Positions 17,210-24,892 of a stretch of 64,000 bases of DNA are shown here, in pieces (position 1 is the stretch's first letter; every line of letters begins with the position of its first letter). Origin of the DNA: Rhodobiaceae bacterium (GTDB lineage Bacteria > Pseudomonadota > Alphaproteobacteria > Rhizobiales > Tepidamorphaceae); the NCBI GenBank assembly GCA_020637985.1, contig JACKJK010000008.1, forward strand, positions 1 through 64,000, written 5' to 3'. The notes beneath the pieces are model-generated. The model searched no databases, was not told the DNA's origin, and worked only from the letters and a program-made list of their open reading frames with translations. A program made the translations under genes and the position numbers.

Positions 17210-18604
17210 ATGGCAACTGAAGCCGTAGCGGGGCAGGCGCCCCAGAGAATTTCCCTCTTGCGGGTACTGGGACCCGCTCACGTCTGGGCCTTGGGCGTCG
17301 GCATTGTTCTTGTCGGCGAGTTCATGGGCTGGAACTTTTCCGTCGGCAAGGGCGGCGCGATGGGATCGCTCATCGCATGCTGGATCATCGGGCTGCTCTA
17401 TACCTGCGTCGCCATGATCGATTCCGAGGTCACCTCGACGGTCGCCGCGGCGGGCGGGCAATACGCACAGGCAAAGCACATCATCGGACCGTTGATGGCG
17501 TTCAATGTCGGCCTGTATCTCGTCATGGCCTACACCATGCTGGAGGCTGCCGACGCACTCGTTGTCGGCGACCTCCTGGCGGCAGTGGCCGGCGAGCTCG
17601 GTCACGATTCGCTGCATACGGAGCCATTCGTGGTGCTGACCATCGCGGTGCTCGCATGGCTGAACTATCGCGGCGTGTTCGCAACCCTGACGGTGAACTT
17701 CGTGATCACGGCGGCGGCGTTCCTGTCGATCGTGATCCTGTTCGTCGGCGTGCAGCCGTGGAAGCCCGGCGAGATGCTTCAGCACAGGGAACTCCTCACC
17801 GATCTGCCCTACGGATGGATCGGCGTGATCGCGGCGTTCCAGTTCGGCATCTGGTACTACCTCGGTATCGAGGGGACGTGCCAGGCCGCCGAAGAGGTGC
17901 GGTCGCCGGCGCGGTCGCTGCCCTACGGCACGATGAGCGGCATCATCACGCTGCTGATCGCCGCAAGCCTGACCTGGTACATCGCATCGGGCCTTCTGCC
18001 ATGGGAGTATCTCGGTCAGGCCGCGACGCCGCTGTATGACGCGGCGCGGGTCACGGGAAGCACCTATTTGCAGGTATTCCTGTTTGTCGGCACGATCTTC
18101 TCCGCCATCGCGTCCGCAAACGGCTGCATCAACGACGCCTCCCGTTCGTGGTTTTCCATGGGGCGCGATCGTTACATGCCGCTGTGGTTCGGCGCGGTGC
18201 ATCCGCGCTACCGCACGCCCTACCGGGCGATCCTGTTCCTGATCCCCATCGCGGTGAGCTTCGCATTCACCGGGCTTCTCGATCAGGTCATCACGTTCTC
18301 GATCCTGTCCGGCTTGCTCGGCTACACCTTCATGCCGATCAACATGTGGATGTTCCGCAAGAAGTGGCCTCTGGACACGATCCGGCGCGGATACGTGCAT
18401 CCGTTCCATCCGCTGCCGGCGGCCGTGCTCCTGGCGCTTTGCGTGGCCACCTACTTCGCGACGTTCCTCGGCTACGGGGCGCAGCTCCTCGCCATGATGG
18501 CCTTCTACATCGTGGCGTCGCTGTGGTTCGCGTTCCACCGCTACAAGTATGTCCGGCGTGGCGACCAGTTCTCCATGCCGTGGCCAAAGCCGCGCGGCTA
18601 TTGA
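17210..18604 (+). CDS. APC-superfamily permease (ethanolamine-permease-like)
   Basis: A 464-residue secondary transporter with about twelve hydrophobic helices. GEFMGWNFSVGKGGAMGSL in the first helix and the Gly-rich segment there are typical of amino acid/polyamine/organocation permeases, and closest in feel to the ethanolamine (EAT) branch. FSMGRDRYMPLWFGAVHPRYRTP is the conserved cytoplasmic loop. Substrate is likely an amine or amino acid. The three small membrane genes immediately upstream are unusual for this family. Confidence 0.85.
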   Translation: MATEAVAGQAPQRISLLRVLGPAHVWALGVGIVLVGEFMGWNFSVGKGGAMGSLIACWIIGLLYTCVAMIDSEVTSTVAAAGGQYAQAKHIIGPLMAFNVGLYLVMAYTMLEAADALVVGDLLAAVAGELGHDSLHTEPFVVLTIAVLAWLNYRGVFATLTVNFVITAAAFLSIVILFVGVQPWKPGEMLQHRELLTDLPYGWIGVIAAFQFGIWYYLGIEGTCQAAEEVRSPARSLPYGTMSGIITLLIAASLTWYIASGLLPWEYLGQAATPLYDAARVTGSTYLQVFLFVGTIFSAIASANGCINDASRSWFSMGRDRYMPLWFGAVHPRYRTPYRAILFLIPIAVSFAFTGLLDQVITFSILSGLLGYTFMPINMWMFRKKWPLDTIRRGYVHPFHPLPAAVLLALCVATYFATFLGYGAQLLAMMAFYIVASLWFAFHRYKYVRRGDQFSMPWPKPRGY

Positions 18605-18615
18605 GGGAGGCGGAG

Positions 18616-19047
18616 ATGATTGAAAGTATCCTGTGTGCCACCGATGGCTCGAAGGTTTCGCACAAGGCCGTGGAGTTCGCTCTTGCGCTGGCCAAGACGA
18701 TGGGCCATCCGGTCACCTTCCTGTCGGTCGAGCGGGTTTCCGCGTCCTCTGCCACCAGTTCTCCGTTCTGGGATTCCAACGTCCTCGATGCGGCGGATGC
18801 CATTACCCGGGCCGAGTTCAAGGCGATCGGCGACACGGCGAGAAAAGCCGGCGTCAGCGGTGTCCACTTCATCACCGTTCAGAGCAAGGACGTGGCCGGG
18901 GCCATTGCCGCCTATGCCAGCGAGCATGGCCACGACCACATCGTCATGGGTTCGCACGGCGTCACCGGTGTGAAATCGCTGGTGCTCGGTTCGGTCGCCC
19001 AGAGCGTCGTGGCCGAGGCGTCGGTGCCGGTCACGATCGTGCGATAG
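18616..19047 (+). CDS. Universal stress protein (UspA family)
   Basis: A 143-residue single-domain UspA-type protein with the ATP-binding pattern GSHGVTGVKSLVLGSVAQ and ending VPVTIVR. GGAGGCGGAG precedes ATG 18616, eleven bases after the permease stop. Universal stress domains often sit beside or inside transporters and may sense nucleotide to gate them. A role in regulating the adjacent APC permease is inference. Confidence 0.88.
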   Translation: MIESILCATDGSKVSHKAVEFALALAKTMGHPVTFLSVERVSASSATSSPFWDSNVLDAADAITRAEFKAIGDTARKAGVSGVHFITVQSKDVAGAIAAYASEHGHDHIVMGSHGVTGVKSLVLGSVAQSVVAEASVPVTIVR

Positions 19048-19072
19048 CAACCGGCAGGGAACGGCGGGCAGC

Positions 19073-19765
19073 TTGGTTTCGCTTGTCTGGATCATCGGTG
19101 CGGCAGGAACCATCTGGCTGCTATATGTCTACTATCGCGACCAGAAGCGGACCCGGCTGCGCCGGGCCCGCTTTCTTAATGCCTGCGACGGCATCCTGGA
19201 TGCCGCGTTAACCACCTACGATGCCTTCGGCTATCCGAAGATGAGCGGGCGTTATCGCAACCTGCCGGTCACTGTCGAGGTGGTCGTCGATGCGGTAGCA
19301 GTCCGGAAGCTGCCGTCGTTGTGGCTGAAGGTCACGCTTATAGCGCCTGTCGCCGTCGCCAGCGTCATTGACCTCATGATGCGGCCGAGCGGAACGGAAT
19401 TCTATTCACCGTTCGAAGATCTGCCGCAACGCGTCGAGACGCCAACCGACTGGCCGGAACGTGCGGTCGTGCGCACCGACGATGCCGACCAACTGCCGGG
19501 CCTGCAACTTCTCGCCGGACATGTGGGTTTCCTCGAGCATCCGCAGGCAAAGGAACTGCTGATCTCGCCGAAGGGTGTCCGTATCGTCTGGCAGGCCGAC
19601 GAGGCGCAGCGCGGCGACTACCTTCTGCTTCGGCAAGCCCGGTTTGATCGCGAACATCTCGAACCGGAAGTCTTGCGGGACCTGATTGAGCGCTGTATCG
19701 CGATACGTGACGGGCTTGCGGAAACGCAGGACCGGGGGCAGGCACCGCGCCGGAGGTCCGCATGA
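19073..19765 (+). CDS. Hypothetical protein with N-terminal anchor
   Basis: A 230-residue protein with a TTG start at 19073. An N-terminal hydrophobic helix (LVWIIGAAGTIWLLYVYY) precedes a basic patch and a soluble domain containing FGYPKMSGRYRNLPVTVEVV and a late EHPQAKELLISPKG. Not recognised. It follows the stress protein by 25 bases and overlaps the next gene by ATGA, so it belongs to the permease operon. Confidence 0.75.
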   Translation: MVSLVWIIGAAGTIWLLYVYYRDQKRTRLRRARFLNACDGILDAALTTYDAFGYPKMSGRYRNLPVTVEVVVDAVAVRKLPSLWLKVTLIAPVAVASVIDLMMRPSGTEFYSPFEDLPQRVETPTDWPERAVVRTDDADQLPGLQLLAGHVGFLEHPQAKELLISPKGVRIVWQADEAQRGDYLLLRQARFDREHLEPEVLRDLIERCIAIRDGLAETQDRGQAPRRRSA

Positions 19766-20070
19766 CAAGTCCGACGACTTCGCGTCAGGCCAAGGCCGCC
19801 AGGCGCCCCCTTCATCCGCGACTGGTATTGCTGCTGGCGATACTCTTGCCCGGAGCAGGGCACGTCGCCGCCGGTTCGCCGCAGCGAGGCCTCGTGTTCG
19901 TCTTCTTCATGCTGCTGTTCGGCTGGATCACATTTCATTTGACGACGCCGGAACACAGCATTCTCGGCCGCTATGCAGGTGGCCTCTTCATCTACGCGAT
20001 TTCGCTCACCGACGCCTACAAGCTCGCGCGCATTGCGTGGGAAACGTCGCTTGGTCGCCATCGTGCGTAG
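19762..20070 (+). CDS. Small multipass membrane protein, unknown
   Basis: A 102-residue protein with a basic N-terminus and three hydrophobic segments (LVLLLAILLPGAGHVAAG, LVFVFFMLLFGWITFHL, GGLFIYAISLTDAYKLA). The PGAGH...G pattern resembles short TM2-like proteins but I cannot assign a family. ATG overlaps the previous stop (ATGA). Probably the last gene of this operon. Confidence 0.72.
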   Translation: MTSPTTSRQAKAARRPLHPRLVLLLAILLPGAGHVAAGSPQRGLVFVFFMLLFGWITFHLTTPEHSILGRYAGGLFIYAISLTDAYKLARIAWETSLGRHRA

Positions 20071-20555
20071 GCGACTGGTTGGAGAGCGATGGTCGCATCA
20101 CCGGTATGCCCTTCGATTGCCTCTGAAGAGCGATTTGAATGGCCCCTGGATTCGTAGATACCTTCTTCCCTGATTTTGAGGCAGGGAGGCCATCACGGTG
20201 AAAGTCGGTTTCTGAAACGATTCCAAGCGGCATGCGGTGACTCAGATTGCCGAGCGGGGCTATCCGGTTGCGGAAGTTTCGCAGCGTCTGGTGTAAGCCA
20301 ACATTCGTTTTGCGCGTGAAAGAAGAAATCCTCGGAGCCATCGGGCAGTGACAACGAGGGTGCCGATTCTAGATGACTGAACACTCCGTTAGCTGATGGG
20401 GAATTCGCTGGTCGGAATGGCGAATTCAGAGGTGGTGCCGGTTTTTGAGACAGGGGCATAAGGTGGATCGCCCGATGAGAAGGACGATCCAGCATGAAAA
20501 CCGCGACCACATGGGCCACACAGCCCCCGATTGACCTTTGCAGACACACCATGCG
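20071..20555. other. 485-bp gene-free interval with IS debris
   Basis: Apart from an IS3 orfA fragment at 20219-20296, no gene is supported. The stretch 20380-20460 contains two near-identical GGAATTCGC/GGCGAATTC elements that may be leftover insertion-sequence end material. It separates the permease operon from the 3' end of the copper operon. Confidence 0.5.
20219..20296 (+). pseudogene. IS3-family OrfA N-terminal remnant
   Basis: Encodes SKRHAVTQIAERGYPVAEVS followed by a stop, matching the first helix-turn-helix helices of IS3-group OrfA transposases. Only about 25 codons remain. It differs in region from the C-terminal fragment at 7222, so the two cannot be compared directly. Confidence 0.7.
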
Positions 20556-20963
20556 TCAGAAGATCCCGTTCGCCTTCTGCAAGGAACGAACATAGACGAC
20601 GATCTTGCCGACATCCTGTTCTGTGACACCGGGAACGGCGGGCATGTTCCCGAATGGCCAGTGATGGGCGCGGACACCGTTCCTTGCCGCGAGTTGGAAG
20701 GCCAGATCCCCGTGATGGTTCGGCTCGTAGATCTTGTGAACCAGCGGGGGGCCGGCATCCGCGGTGCCGGCCGCATTGGCACCATGACACTCGGCGCAAT
20801 TGGCGTCGAACAGTGCTTTTCCGGCCTGTGCTTGCCCGGTCAGGACAGGCACGACCACGTTCACGGACGCCGTTTGCGAACCGCCCCTGTTGCCGATGAA
20901 GCGATAGGCGGCAACCGCCGCTGCGGCAGCCGCAACAAGGATGAAAATGGTTCGCGCATTCAT
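20556..20963 (-). CDS. Membrane-anchored c-type cytochrome
   Basis: A 135-residue protein with an N-terminal hydrophobic segment (FILVAAAAAAVAAY), one heme c motif CAECH (Cys56, Cys59, His60) and a likely axial Met in FGNMPAVPG. It is a small class I cytochrome c, probably exported and anchored or cleaved. Its ATG shares its first base with the copZ stop. Co-expression with copper-handling genes suggests a periplasmic electron carrier tied to copper stress, as inference. Confidence 0.85.
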   Translation of the reverse strand: MNARTIFILVAAAAAAVAAYRFIGNRGGSQTASVNVVVPVLTGQAQAGKALFDANCAECHGANAAGTADAGPPLVHKIYEPNHHGDLAFQLAARNGVRAHHWPFGNMPAVPGVTEQDVGKIVVYVRSLQKANGIF

Positions 20964-21175
20964 CAGCCGGTGATCCGCTTGGCCTCGTAGCCGCCCGCCT
21001 TGATGGCATCGGCCAGCTGGGCGGGGCTGAGGTCCGAGATGATCTCGACGGTCTTGCTTTCGAGATCGACTACGACCTTCGCTTTCGCATCGGCGGCCAG
21101 CGCCGCCTTTTCGACAGCAGCCTTGCAGTGCTCGCAACTCATGTCTGGAACTGAAAATTTCACGGCCGGCTCCAT
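20963..21175 (-). CDS. copZ: Heavy-metal-associated copper chaperone
   Basis: A 70-residue HMA-domain protein of the usual CopZ length. The metal motif MSCEHC places Cys14 and Cys17 in the first loop, and AIKAGGYEAK closes the fold. It carries Cu(I) in the cytoplasm. A CueR-type promoter at 21206-21236 lies just upstream, so copZ and the cytochrome gene may be transcribed on their own as well as from the cus operon. Confidence 0.9.
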   Translation of the reverse strand: MEPAVKFSVPDMSCEHCKAAVEKAALAADAKAKVVVDLESKTVEIISDLSPAQLADAIKAGGYEAKRITG

Positions 21176-21205
21176 TGCTATCCGGATTTGAACATTGCGG
21201 GCTGG

Positions 21206-21236
21206 AAGATGACCCTTCCATTTACTGGAAGGTCAA
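21206..21236 (-). promoter_or_regulatory. CueR-type copper-responsive promoter
   Basis: On the minus strand, TTGACC (-35) is followed by CCTTCCA-GTAAA-TGGAAGG, a perfect seven-base dyad sitting inside the spacer, then CATCTT as a weak -10 with a 19-base spacer. A long spacer holding a CCTTCC/GGAAGG dyad is the mark of MerR/CueR-activated metal promoters. No cueR gene lies in this window. Confidence 0.8.
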
Positions 21237-21335
21237 GCGCCAACGGATTCCACGCTGCGGCACTCACCCGGCGGCAGCCGCGCAACATGCGGCCCGCGTG
21301 CGACGCTGGCGGTCGCGCGCGGGCCTCATGCCCTG

Positions 21336-21662
21336 TCAGTTGGCCTTCTCGAGGGCGCGAACGCCGTACATCCCGTCCGCTCCCTTCTCCAGCATGATCA
21401 TGACCTTGTCACCTTCCGAAACGCCTTCGATCTGGGCGCCTTCCAGCAACGGCAGGTCCATGCGCATGGCCGGCCAGCCGATGTCGGGGATCGGGTCATG
21501 GCTGACGTTGACGCTCTTTTCACCGATGGTGTGAAGCTCGCCGGTGGCGTGAACGCCCTCGGCCATATTGGCGTGGCCGCCATGTTCATGGCTGGTGCCG
21601 GATGCTGCCGCGCTTGTGGCAAGAGCGGTGGAGAAGGCGAGGGAAAGAAGAAACTTGCGCAT
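21336..21662 (-). CDS. cusF: Periplasmic copper-binding protein CusF-like
   Basis: A 108-residue protein with a signal peptide (MRKFLLSLAF, cleavage after ATSAAAS) and a His-rich linker. The CusF copper site is SHDPIPDIGWPAMRMDL: His55, Trp63, Met66 and Met68 match the known His, Trp and two Met ligands. CusF ferries Cu(I)/Ag(I) to the CusCBA pump. It follows cusA by 56 bases. Confidence 0.92.
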   Translation of the reverse strand: MRKFLLSLAFSTALATSAAASGTSHEHGGHANMAEGVHATGELHTIGEKSVNVSHDPIPDIGWPAMRMDLPLLEGAQIEGVSEGDKVMIMLEKGADGMYGVRALEKAN

Positions 21663-21718
21663 TCTGTTTTCCTTTTTTGAAGTGAAGTTTGGTGGCGTGT
21701 GAATTGAGATGCCGGGGA

Positions 21719-24700
21719 TCATTCCGCCGGCACGGGGGGTAAAGCCGCGATCTTCGACAGCGCATGGTTGATCCGCGCGATTTCGAAGCCTTTCCAGATG
21801 ACGAAGACCGAGGGAATCACCAGCAGGGTGAGCAACGTCGCCGTCGCCATGCCGCCGATCATCGGTGCTGCGATGCGCTGCATGATTTCCGAACCCGTGG
21901 CGGTACCGAACATGATCGGGATCAGGCCTGCGAAGATGGTGGCCACCGTCATGATCTTGGGCCGCAGCCGCAGCAGCGCGCCCTCGAACACGACCTCCTC
22001 GATGTCCTGGCGTGTCAGCAGCCGCATCTCGGTTTCGGCCGTTTCCAGCCGCCGGTTCCAGGCAATGTTGAGATAGAGCAGCATGACGATGGCGGTTTCG
22101 ACAGCCACTCCGGCAAGGGCGATGAAGCCGACCAGCACCGCGACGGAAATGTCGAAGTCGAGATACCAGATCAGCCATACGCCGCCTGCAAGCGACACCG
22201 GCAGCGCCAGCAGGATGACGGCAACCTCGATGACGCGGTTGAACGCCATGAACAGCATCAGCGTGATGATCAGCAGTGTGGCTGGTGCGACGAGCACGAG
22301 CCGCGCCTGCACACGCTCGATATATTCATATTGCCCCGACCAGCTCAGCGAGTAGCCCGGCGGCAGTGTCACGTTGCTTGCAACGACCTGGCGGGCCTGG
22401 TTGACGTAGCCGCCGAGGTCGCGCCCGGAGATATCGATGAAGACGAAGCCGGTGCGCCGCGCGTTTTCCGAGCGGATCATGCCGGGACCATCGACGATGC
22501 GTACCTCGGCAAGCGCCTCAAGCGGCAGGTGCGCCCCCGACGGGGTGACGATTGGCAGTGCACGCAGCCGTTCCGGACTGTTGCGCCAGTCCTGCGGGTA
22601 GCGAAGGTTGATCGGGAAGCGCTCCAGTCCCTCCACGCTTTCGGAGACCTGCATGCCGCCGATGGCTGTCTGCACCACTTCCTGCACGTCGCGGATCGAC
22701 ATCATGTAGCGGGCCGCCGCGTCTCGGTTGACATCGATCTCGATGAAGCGGCCCCCGACAGGGCGTTCGGCATAGGCGGAGGCCGTTCCGGGAATGCCGG
22801 CGACCGCGCGTTCGACTTCGACCGCGATTCTCTCGATCACATCGAGATCGGCACCTGTGACCTTCACGCCGACCGGTGTCTTGATGCCGGTTGCCAGCAT
22901 GTCGATGCGGTTCTTGATCGGCTGGATCCAGACATTGGTGACGCCTGGAACCTGCACGACCTTGTCGAGCGCGTTGCGGATACCCTCCATCGTCATGCCC
23001 GGGCGCCATTCCTCGCGCGGGCGCAGCTGGATGGTCGTCTCGATCATGGTCAGCGGCGCGGGGTCGGTTGCGCTGTCGGCGCGGCCGAGCTTCCCGTGCA
23101 CGGTCAGAACCTCGGGCACGGTCGCGATCATGCGGTCTGTCTGCTGCAGAACCTCGCGCGCCTTGCCGATGGAAACGCCGGGATAGAGCGAGGGCATGTA
23201 GAGGAAATCGCCTTCGTTCAGTTCCGGCATGAACTCCGTGCCGATGCGCTGCATTGGCCACCACATCGACACGACCACAGCACCGGCGATCAGCACGGTA
23301 GCCCAGGGCCAGGCGACGGCAGCGTCGAGGAAGGGGCGGTACATGGCGATGCACAGGCGGTTCAGCGGGTTGCGCTTTTCGGGAAGGATGCGCCCGCGCA
23401 CGAAATAGCCCATCAGCACGGGGACGATGGTGATCGACAGGATGGTCGCGGCCGCCATGGCGTAGGTCTTGGTGAAGGCAAGCGGCTTGAACAGCCGCCC
23501 TTCCTGGCTCTCCAGCACGAAGACCGGCAGGAAGCTGACGGTGATGATGGCCAGCGCGAAGAACAGCGAGGGGCCGACCTCGGCGGTGCATTCCGCCACG
23601 ATCCGCCAGCGGTTTTCCCGCGTCACGGTTTCCTTTTCCATGCGCCGGTGCATGGCCTCGATCATGACGATGGCCGCATCGACCATGGCGCCGATGGCAA
23701 TCGCGATGCCGCCGAGGCTCATGATGTTGGCGTTCACGCCCTGCAGCTTCATCACCAGCACCGCGCCGAGCACGCCGAGCGGCAGGAAGAACAGGATGAC
23801 CAGCGACGAACGGACATGCAGCAGGAAGGCCGCGCAGACGAGCACCACAACCAGAAACTCTTCACCGAGCTTGCCGCGCAAATTCTCGATTGCGCGCTCG
23901 ATCACGCCGGAGCGGTCATAGGTGGTGACGATCTCCACGCCATCCGGCAGGTTTGGCTTGAGCTCCGCGAGCCTGTCTTCCACCGCGCGGATGGTGGAAA
24001 GGGCGTTGCCGCCCCAGCGCATGATGATGACGCCGCCGACCGCATCGCCTTCACCGTTGAACTCGCCGACGCCGCGCCGCATCTCTGGCCCCAGCCGCAA
24101 CTCGGCGACATCGCCGAGCATTAGCGGCGCACCGCGCTCGTTGACCATCAGCGGAACGCGCGCAAGGTCGGCCAGCTCGTCGACATAGCCCGTGGCGCGG
24201 ACCATGTATTCGGCTTCACCCATCTCGATGACACTGCCGCCGGTCTCCCGGTTCGACGCCTCGATGGCCGCGCGGACCTTTTGTAGCGGAATGCCGAAGG
24301 CGCGCAGCTTGTTGGGATCGACGACGACCTGGTACTGCTTGACCATTCCGCCGATGGTTGCGACCTCGGACACCCCTTCGATGGTCTGAAGTTCGTATTT
24401 CAGCCACCAGTCCTGAAGCGTGCGAAGTTGCGCCAGGTCGTGGCGACCGGTCCTGTCGATCAGCAGGTATTGGTAGATCCAGCCGACACCCGTGGCGTCC
24501 GGTCCGAGTTCAGGCGAGACGCCGTCGGGAAGCCGCGACTGGACCTGGGCGAGATATTCCAGCACGCGCGACCTTGCCCAGTAGAGGTCGGTGCCGTCCT
24601 CGAAGACGACATAAACGTAGGAATCCCCGAAGAAGGAAAACCCGCGCACGTCTTTTGCACCCGGTACCGCGAGCATGGCCGTGGTGATCGGATAGGTGAC

Positions 24701-24892
24701 CTGATCCTCGACGACCTGCGGTGCCTGTCCGGCATAGGGCGTCTTGATGATGACCTGCACGTCGGAGAGGTCGGGAATGGCGTCGATCGGCGTTTCACGC
24801 GCCGCCCAGATGCCGGCAACCGCGAGCATGAGTGCCAGCACGATCACGATGGCGCGGTTGGCGATGGACAGGCGGATGATTGCGGGGATCAT
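21719..24892 (-). CDS. cusA: Heavy-metal efflux RND pump CusA/CzcA
   Basis: A 1057-residue inner-membrane RND transporter of the heavy-metal family, at the usual length. It has MIPAIIRLSIANRAIVIVLA at the N-terminus, the proton-relay helix GAMVDAAIVMIEAMHRRME, and FMPELNEGDFLYMP in the porter domain. It exports Cu(I)/Ag(I) by proton antiport. It overlaps cusB by ATGA. No outer-membrane CusC is in the window. Confidence 0.95.
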   Translation of the reverse strand: MIPAIIRLSIANRAIVIVLALMLAVAGIWAARETPIDAIPDLSDVQVIIKTPYAGQAPQVVEDQVTYPITTAMLAVPGAKDVRGFSFFGDSYVYVVFEDGTDLYWARSRVLEYLAQVQSRLPDGVSPELGPDATGVGWIYQYLLIDRTGRHDLAQLRTLQDWWLKYELQTIEGVSEVATIGGMVKQYQVVVDPNKLRAFGIPLQKVRAAIEASNRETGGSVIEMGEAEYMVRATGYVDELADLARVPLMVNERGAPLMLGDVAELRLGPEMRRGVGEFNGEGDAVGGVIIMRWGGNALSTIRAVEDRLAELKPNLPDGVEIVTTYDRSGVIERAIENLRGKLGEEFLVVVLVCAAFLLHVRSSLVILFFLPLGVLGAVLVMKLQGVNANIMSLGGIAIAIGAMVDAAIVMIEAMHRRMEKETVTRENRWRIVAECTAEVGPSLFFALAIITVSFLPVFVLESQEGRLFKPLAFTKTYAMAAATILSITIVPVLMGYFVRGRILPEKRNPLNRLCIAMYRPFLDAAVAWPWATVLIAGAVVVSMWWPMQRIGTEFMPELNEGDFLYMPSLYPGVSIGKAREVLQQTDRMIATVPEVLTVHGKLGRADSATDPAPLTMIETTIQLRPREEWRPGMTMEGIRNALDKVVQVPGVTNVWIQPIKNRIDMLATGIKTPVGVKVTGADLDVIERIAVEVERAVAGIPGTASAYAERPVGGRFIEIDVNRDAAARYMMSIRDVQEVVQTAIGGMQVSESVEGLERFPINLRYPQDWRNSPERLRALPIVTPSGAHLPLEALAEVRIVDGPGMIRSENARRTGFVFIDISGRDLGGYVNQARQVVASNVTLPPGYSLSWSGQYEYIERVQARLVLVAPATLLIITLMLFMAFNRVIEVAVILLALPVSLAGGVWLIWYLDFDISVAVLVGFIALAGVAVETAIVMLLYLNIAWNRRLETAETEMRLLTRQDIEEVVFEGALLRLRPKIMTVATIFAGLIPIMFGTATGSEIMQRIAAPMIGGMATATLLTLLVIPSVFVIWKGFEIARINHALSKIAALPPVPAE

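Noticed and set aside
20193..20552. Minus-strand frame of 119 codons near the IS3 remnant
   Set aside because: It reads insertion-sequence debris; no ribosome-binding site and no recognisable domain.
21764..24124. Long open frame of about 786 codons on the plus strand opposite cusA
   Set aside because: It mirrors the cusA codon pattern, has a His/Asp/Arg-rich composition typical of antisense frames in GC-rich DNA, and cusA is clearly the real gene.
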